The position numbers and the translations under genes are program-made. Of a stretch of 64,000 nucleotides of DNA, positions 59,061-64,000 are shown one piece after another. Every line of letters starts with the position of its first letter. Within the stretch, counting starts at the first letter, position 1. Origin of the DNA: Pseudomonas sp. SLFW (GTDB lineage: Bacteria > Pseudomonadota > Gammaproteobacteria > Pseudomonadales > Pseudomonadaceae). The notes beneath the pieces were generated by a model that did no database searches, had not been told where the DNA came from, and was given only the letters and a program-made list of their open reading frames with translations. The DNA lies in assembly GCF_009905615.1 (NCBI RefSeq), contig NZ_JAAAKW010000007.1, positions 248,001 to 312,000 on the forward strand. The letters run 5' to 3'.

Positions 59061-61538
59061 TTGATACGCCTGCTGAAGTTTTTCTGGTGGTCCATCGTCG
59101 CTGTCGTCTGCGGGCTGCTGCTCGGCTTGAGCGGTGCCTTCCTTTACCTGTCTCCGAATCTTCCTTCGGTCGACGCACTGCGCAACATTCAGCTGCAAAT
59201 CCCGCTGCGCGTCTTCAGCAGCGACGGCAAGCTGATTGCAGAGTTTGGCGAAATGCGCCGTTCCCCGATCCGTTTCGCCGACATTCCACCCAATTTCATC
59301 CACGCCTTGCTGTCCGCCGAAGACGACAACTTCGCCAACCACTACGGCGTTGACCCCAGCAGCCTGATGCGCGCCGCCAGCCAACTGGTCAAGAGCGGTC
59401 ACATTCAGTCCGGCGGCTCGACCATCACCATGCAGGTCGCGAAGAACTACTTCCTGACCAGCGAGCGCAGTTTTTCGCGCAAAACCACCGAGATTCTCTT
59501 GGCCTTGCAAATCGAGCGCCAACTTACAAAAGACGAGATTCTGGAGCTCTACGTCAACAAGATCTACCTGGGCAACAGGGCTTATGGTATCGAGGCCGCA
59601 GCACAGGTTTATTACGGCAAATCCATTCGTGACCTGAGCGTCGCCCAGATGGCAATGATCGCCGGCCTGCCCAAGGCACCGTCACGATTCAACCCACTGG
59701 CCAACCCGGTGCGCGCCAAAGAGCGTCGCGACTGGATTCTGGGCCGCATGTTCAAGCTCGGCAAAATCGATCAGAACACCTATCAGGTCGCCCTGGCCGA
59801 GCCGATCAACGCCAGCTATCACGTTCAGAGCCCTGAAGTGAACGCGCCGTACATCGCCGAAATGGCCCGCGCCGAGATGGTCGGCCGTTACGGCAGCGAA
59901 GCCTACACAGAAGGCTTCCGCGTCACCACTACTGTTCCGAGCAATCTTCAGGAAGACGCCAACAAAGCCGTACAGGATGGCCTGATCGAATACGACCAGC
60001 GTCATGGCTACCGTGGTCCGGAAAGCCGTTTCCCCGGCCTGACCCGCGACGGCTGGGTACAGGAGCTGACCAAGCAGCGCCCGATCAGTGGCCTCGAACC
60101 GGCCATCGTCAGCCAGGTCGACAAGACCGGCATTCACGTCCTGACCCGCAACGGCGAGAAAGAAGAAACCGTCGCCTGGGACAGCATGAAATGGGCGAAG
60201 GCGTTCCTGAACACCAACAGCGTCGGCGCGAACCCGAAACAGCCCTCGGACGTCGCCCACGTCGGCGATCTGGTGCGTGTGCAACGGCAACCCGACAATT
60301 CGCTCAAATTCAGCCAGATCCCGCAGGCGCAAAGCGCGCTGGTGTCGCTGGACCCGCACAACGGCGCAATCCGTGCTCTGGTGGGTGGCTTCGCGTTTGA
60401 GCAGAGCAATTACAACCGTGCGATGCAGGCCAAGCGTCAGCCAGGTTCGAGCTTCAAGCCGTTCCTGTACTCCGCCGCGCTGGACAACGGCTACACCGCC
60501 GCCAGCCTGGTCAATGACGCGCCGATCGTGTTCGTCGACGAAGCGGTGGACAAGGTCTGGCGTCCGAAGAACGACACCGGCACCTTCCTCGGCCCGATTC
60601 GCTTGCGTGAGGCGTTGTACAAGTCGCGCAACCTTGTGTCGATCCGACTGCTGCAAAGCCTGGGCGTGAACACCGCGATCAACTACATCACCCGCTTCGG
60701 CTTCAACAAGCAGGACCTGCCGCCGAACCTGTCGCTGGCCCTCGGCACGGCAACCTTGACCCCGATGGAAATCGTCAGCGGCTGGAGCACGTTCGCCAAC
60801 GGCGGTTACAAGGTCAGCCCGTACCTGATCGACAAGATCGAAGACCGCGAAGGCAAGACGCTGTTCGTCGCCAACCCGCCGACGGTCCCGGCCAATGACC
60901 CGAACCCAAAAGCCGTCAACGAGGCCATGGTCAGCAATGCCACGACCTACGCGGCGCCTGAAACGCCAGCACTGACCGCGAACACCGTACCCAACGCACT
61001 CGACACCAGTGGCGCACCACCGACCCCGGCAGTGGCCCCGCGCATTGTCGATGGCCGGACGACCTACATCCTCAATAGCATGCTGCAGGACGTGATCAAA
61101 CGCGGCACCGGGCGTCGCGCCTTGTCGATGAACCGTCCGGACATCGCAGGCAAGACCGGTACGACCAACGACTCGAAAGACGCCTGGTTCTCCGGTTACA
61201 ACGGCGATTACGTGACTACGGTGTGGACCGGCTTCGACCAGCCCGAAAGCCTCGGTCGTCACGAGTTCGGCGGCACCGTCGCGTTGCCGATCTGGATGAA
61301 CTACATGAGTGCAGCGCTCAAGGAAAAGCCGCCGCACGTTCAGGCAGAGCCCGATGGCATCCTCAGCCTGCGCATCGACCCGGTGAGCGGCCGCTCCGCC
61401 ACACCCAGCACGGCAGGCGCGTTCTTCGAACTGTTCAAAAGCGAAGACACTCCACCGAGCGTGAACGAATTGAACGGCGGCCCCGCACCGGGCAGCCCGT
61501 TGCCAGCGGACGAGTCGGCGCCGATCGACCTGTTTTGA
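59061..61538 (+). CDS. ponA: Penicillin-binding protein 1A (PonA/MrcA), bifunctional
   Basis: 825 residues from TTG at 59061. One membrane anchor (LLKFFWWSIVAVVCGLLLGLSG). Family 51 glycosyltransferase (~50-230) with catalytic Glu87 in LLSAEDDNFANHYG and STITMQVAKNYFL. Transpeptidase domain with Ser463 in PGSSFKPF and Lys698 in GKTGTTND. Between them lies the OB-like insert. It polymerises and cross-links peptidoglycan on the periplasmic face. The distance from the pil operon is usual for pseudomonads. Confidence 0.96.
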   Translation: MIRLLKFFWWSIVAVVCGLLLGLSGAFLYLSPNLPSVDALRNIQLQIPLRVFSSDGKLIAEFGEMRRSPIRFADIPPNFIHALLSAEDDNFANHYGVDPSSLMRAASQLVKSGHIQSGGSTITMQVAKNYFLTSERSFSRKTTEILLALQIERQLTKDEILELYVNKIYLGNRAYGIEAAAQVYYGKSIRDLSVAQMAMIAGLPKAPSRFNPLANPVRAKERRDWILGRMFKLGKIDQNTYQVALAEPINASYHVQSPEVNAPYIAEMARAEMVGRYGSEAYTEGFRVTTTVPSNLQEDANKAVQDGLIEYDQRHGYRGPESRFPGLTRDGWVQELTKQRPISGLEPAIVSQVDKTGIHVLTRNGEKEETVAWDSMKWAKAFLNTNSVGANPKQPSDVAHVGDLVRVQRQPDNSLKFSQIPQAQSALVSLDPHNGAIRALVGGFAFEQSNYNRAMQAKRQPGSSFKPFLYSAALDNGYTAASLVNDAPIVFVDEAVDKVWRPKNDTGTFLGPIRLREALYKSRNLVSIRLLQSLGVNTAINYITRFGFNKQDLPPNLSLALGTATLTPMEIVSGWSTFANGGYKVSPYLIDKIEDREGKTLFVANPPTVPANDPNPKAVNEAMVSNATTYAAPETPALTANTVPNALDTSGAPPTPAVAPRIVDGRTTYILNSMLQDVIKRGTGRRALSMNRPDIAGKTGTTNDSKDAWFSGYNGDYVTTVWTGFDQPESLGRHEFGGTVALPIWMNYMSAALKEKPPHVQAEPDGILSLRIDPVSGRSATPSTAGAFFELFKSEDTPPSVNELNGGPAPGSPLPADESAPIDLF

Positions 61539-61564
61539 GGAGGCGGCTCAAGGATTACGTCGAC

Positions 61565-61656
61565 CTGTAGGAGTGAGCTTGCTCGCGATGGCGGCATAAC
61601 AGTCAGCATCATCGTCGGCAGACACGTCGCTATCGCGAGCAAGCTCACTCCTACAG
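61565..61656. repeat. REPIN downstream of ponA
   Basis: REP doublet of the GTAGGAGTGAGCTTGCTCGCGA family, same as the copy inside the LolA-like gene at 30034. Both arms are intact (CTGTAGGAGTGAGCTTGC... and ...GCAAGCTCACTCCTACAG). Confidence 0.92.
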
Positions 61657-61679
61657 TTGTCCGCTCGACCCAAGACACA

Positions 61680-61709
61680 AAAAAGCCCTACGTCGCTGCA
61701 GGGCTTTTT
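61680..61709. terminator. Bidirectional terminator between ponA and maeB
   Basis: Stem AAAAAGCCCT (61680-61689), 10-base loop, stem AGGGCTTTTT (61700-61709), with T runs on both strands. It lies between convergent ponA and the malic enzyme gene. Confidence 0.9.
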
Positions 61710-61725
61710 GTTTGCCGTTGTGTGA

Positions 61726-62994
61726 TCAGCCGTTGAAGACTTGATCCACGTTGGTCAGTGGGTAGTGCTTCGGATACGGCTGAGTCGCGACGCCGCTTTC
61801 GATAGCAGCCTTGGCAACGGCATCGGAAACAACGGTCAGCAGACGCACGTCCAGTGGTTTCGGGATGATGTATTCACGGCCGAATTCCAGCTTGATACCG
61901 CCGTAGGCGTCGCAGACTTCCTGCGGCACTGGCAGCTTGGCCAGCTCACGCAGAGCATTGGCCGCGGCGATTTTCATCTCTTCGTTGATGCGCTTGGCGC
62001 GAACGTCCAGAGCACCACGGAAGATGAACGGGAAGCCTAGGACGTTGTTGACCTGGTTCGGGTAGTCCGAACGGCCTGTCGCCATGATCACATCGCTGCG
62101 CGTGGCGTGAGCCAGTTCCGGCGAGATTTCCGGATCAGGGTTCGAGCACGCGAACACGATCGGATTGGCAGCCATGGACTTCAAGCCTTCCGGGCTCAGC
62201 AGGTTCGGACCCGACAGGCCGACGAACACGTCAGCACCGTTCAGTGCGTCAGCCAGGGTGCGCTTGTCGGTCGAGTGAGCGAATTGCGCCTTGTACTGGT
62301 TCAGATCGGAACGCTCGGAGTGCACCACGCCGTTACGGTCAATCATGAAGATGTTTTCGATCTTCGCGCCCATGCTCACCAGCAGCTTCATGCACGAGAT
62401 GGCGGCGGCGCCAGCGCCGAGGCAGACGATCTTCGCGTCTTCCAGCGTTTTGCCAGCGATTTCCAGGGCATTGATCATGCCCGCTGCGGTCACGATGGCC
62501 GTGCCGTGCTGGTCATCGTGGAACACCGGAATGTCGCACTGTTCGATCAGCGCTTTTTCGATCTCGAAGCACTCGGGTGCCTTGATGTCTTCAAGGTTGA
62601 TACCACCGAACGTGATAGAGATGCGCTTGACGGTGTCGATGAATGCTTGCGGGCTTTCCGAATCGACTTCGATGTCGAACACGTCGATGCCAGCGAAACG
62701 CTTGAACAGAACGCCTTTGCCTTCCATGACCGGCTTGGACGCCAGCGGGCCAAGATTGCCCAGACCGAGGATCGCGGTGCCATCAGAGATGACCGCAACC
62801 AGGTTGCCCTTGCCGGTGTACTTGTACGCCAGCTCAGGGTCGCGACCGATCTCACGCACTGGCTCAGCCACACCCGGGCTGTAGGCCAGAGAGAGGTCAC
62901 GCGCAGTGGCAGTGGCTTTGGTGAGTTCTACGCTCAATTTCCCAGGGCGAGGGTTGGCGTGATAGTCGAGCGCGGCAGTTTTCAAATCTGACAT
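61726..62994 (-). CDS. maeB: Malic enzyme, short form
   Basis: 422 residues: [45 protein letters not shown]. Tyr in [11 protein letters not shown] and Lys in FKRF supply the catalytic pair; metal site in [19 protein letters not shown](P) site [19 protein letters not shown]. It lacks the phosphotransacetylase domain of the ~760-residue E. coli MaeB. It oxidatively decarboxylates malate to pyruvate; cofactor preference cannot be fixed from sequence. Confidence 0.94.
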   Translation of the reverse strand: MSDLKTAALDYHANPRPGKLSVELTKATATARDLSLAYSPGVAEPVREIGRDPELAYKYTGKGNLVAVISDGTAILGLGNLGPLASKPVMEGKGVLFKRFAGIDVFDIEVDSESPQAFIDTVKRISITFGGINLEDIKAPECFEIEKALIEQCDIPVFHDDQHGTAIVTAAGMINALEIAGKTLEDAKIVCLGAGAAAISCMKLLVSMGAKIENIFMIDRNGVVHSERSDLNQYKAQFAHSTDKRTLADALNGADVFVGLSGPNLLSPEGLKSMAANPIVFACSNPDPEISPELAHATRSDVIMATGRSDYPNQVNNVLGFPFIFRGALDVRAKRINEEMKIAAANALRELAKLPVPQEVCDAYGGIKLEFGREYIIPKPLDVRLLTVVSDAVAKAAIESGVATQPYPKHYPLTNVDQVFNG

Positions 62995-63174
62995 GGGGGC
63001 ATTCCGCTTTTTTGCTGTTGGACAGACGGACGAACGAGCATACGCAAGTCAGAAAGTCCTAACAAGACTACCGGGTCAGGTGTGTCAAGAGGCCGCATCT
63101 ACGACTTTCAGCGTAGAGCCACGTCTTTAAAGGCCTCCAGAGAAAAACAATTCATGGAAAAAATGTTCACAATT

Positions 63175-63999
63175 TTAGGTTGAAGTTGTATTCAACATGA
63201 CAGGATGCGTGATCGGCATCATCCAGCGTGGCTGACCGGACTTAAGACCGCCTCGACGGGATCGGTCAACAACCCAACCCCGCGCTTCTACCTGCTGACC
63301 TTTCAGACGTTGCAGGCCAGCACTGTCGAACTGCCCTACAAGATTGGGAGCAATACGCAATACCAGCGCATCGCCGAACTCGATCCAGATACCCCCGCCA
63401 TTGCGCTGAACATTCGTCACGCGCCCCGACACGAGGGCGAATCCACCGCTGCTGATTTGCTCGGGGGATTGCACCGGGGAATTGCGCCATATCCCAACGC
63501 CCGCTTGGCGCGCGGTCTTTTCCGCGGCCTGCTGGCATTCGACCAGCGCCACGTTCGGAGACACCGCCACCAGATAGCCCAGCCCTTCCGCGAGCAACTG
63601 CGCTTCCAGGTTGGCGCCATTGCGGCCATAGACGTTGGCCAGGGTACGTCCGTAATGATCAGCGGCCTGCTCACCGATCCTCAGACTGACTTGACCGTCG
63701 CTTTCATCTACCAACGTTTGCAGTCGGCGCTTGGCGGCTTCGGCAAACGGTTGGGCGGACTGACCTTTTTTGCCAGTTTCCGGCGCATTGAGACCAACCA
63801 TCCGCACGCTGCGTCCATCACTCAAACGAAGGGTGTCGCCATCCACCACGCGCTGAACCTGCGCGGTGGGCAAATTGGAAGGCGACGGGCACAAGGCCTG
63901 GGCGGTAGAGAGCCAAATCGCAGGCACAAAAAAGGCGCCCGCAAGGGACGCCTTCTTGAGCAGCCTGGATAAGCTCGGGGAGCGATCCAGAAAATCCAC
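63175..63999 (-). CDS. Secreted thermonuclease-family (SNase-like) protein, start near window edge
   Basis: 274 residues if GTG at 63999 is the start; the frame may extend past the window, so the true N-terminus is uncertain. A hydrophobic signal-like segment (LAGAFFVPAIWLSTAQA, residues ~18-35) precedes VQRVVDGDTLRLSDGRSVRMVGLNAPE, the SNase core with the catalytic Asp/Arg pattern, and DHYGRTLANVYGRNGANLEAQLLAEGLGYL. Staphylococcal nuclease-like enzymes cleave DNA or RNA with Ca2+. A C-terminal extension of ~90 residues follows (OB-like, VSGRVTNVQRNGGGIWIEFGD). The role, perhaps nutrient DNA scavenging, is inferred. Confidence 0.85.
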   Translation of the reverse strand: MDFLDRSPSLSRLLKKASLAGAFFVPAIWLSTAQALCPSPSNLPTAQVQRVVDGDTLRLSDGRSVRMVGLNAPETGKKGQSAQPFAEAAKRRLQTLVDESDGQVSLRIGEQAADHYGRTLANVYGRNGANLEAQLLAEGLGYLVAVSPNVALVECQQAAEKTARQAGVGIWRNSPVQSPEQISSGGFALVSGRVTNVQRNGGGIWIEFGDALVLRIAPNLVGQFDSAGLQRLKGQQVEARGWVVDRSRRGGLKSGQPRWMMPITHPVMLNTTST

Positions 64000-64000
64000 T

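Noticed and set aside
63098..63117. Inverted repeat TCTACG-N8-CGTAGA between maeB and the nuclease gene
   Set aside because: Short, with no T run and no clear position relative to a promoter; could be chance.

Overview
The window looks like chromosomal DNA of a fluorescent Pseudomonas, most likely of the P. syringae group. Gene content and order support this: putP/putA, hemE-gltD-gltB-damX-aroB-aroK-pilQPONM-ponA-maeB, two families of REP-doublet (REPIN) repeats, a trifunctional PutA and a SelO whose predicted catalytic Asp falls at residue 252. The species is an inference. I see no rRNA, tRNA, CRISPR array, insertion sequence or integrase.

Layout. 1-7343: proline uptake and catabolism (putP, cut by the window edge, divergent from putA), with repeated GTTGCAC sites between them that look like PutA operators; then a long acyl-CoA dehydrogenase. 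7392-10766: a large toxin-like protein whose C-terminus carries a clostridial-toxin-type glycosyltransferase motif set. 11031-17690: a K+/H+ antiporter, an MscK-type mechanosensitive channel and SelO (stress and osmotic functions). 17709-21619: accessory genes: a higBA toxin-antitoxin pair with twin operators, an unrecognised 312-residue protein, trxC, an orphan PAAR protein overlapping antisense a solitary parA.

21969-39619: one long, tightly overlapping plus-strand operon for an aryl-polyene-type pigment lipid. It has a chain-length-factor-like ketosynthase homologue, PlsC- and LpxL-like acyltransferases, two acyl carrier proteins, an adenylation-dehydratase fusion, a glycosyltransferase, an aromatic amino acid ammonia-lyase, a thioesterase, a LolA-like carrier, an MMPL exporter, a halogenase-like flavoprotein, a methyltransferase, a DUF3261-type lipoprotein, two ketosynthases, a second dehydratase and a ketoreductase. 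Together they should activate an aryl acid, extend it by iterative type II polyketide/fatty-acid chemistry, attach it to a glycerolipid or similar anchor, and move it to the outer membrane. Two REPIN repeats have entered this operon, one of them inside the coding sequence of the LolA-like gene.

39791-42756: a divergent LysR regulator/MFS exporter pair and a second, unrelated higBA module preceded by a 35-base palindrome. 42814-62994: core genes for haem (hemE), ammonium assimilation (gltD, gltB), division/SPOR (damX), shikimate (aroB, aroK), type IV pilus assembly (pilMNOPQ), peptidoglycan synthesis (ponA) and malic enzyme. 63175-63999: a secreted thermonuclease-family protein reaching the window edge. 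The accessory block between selO and hemE is bracketed by the two toxin-antitoxin modules.
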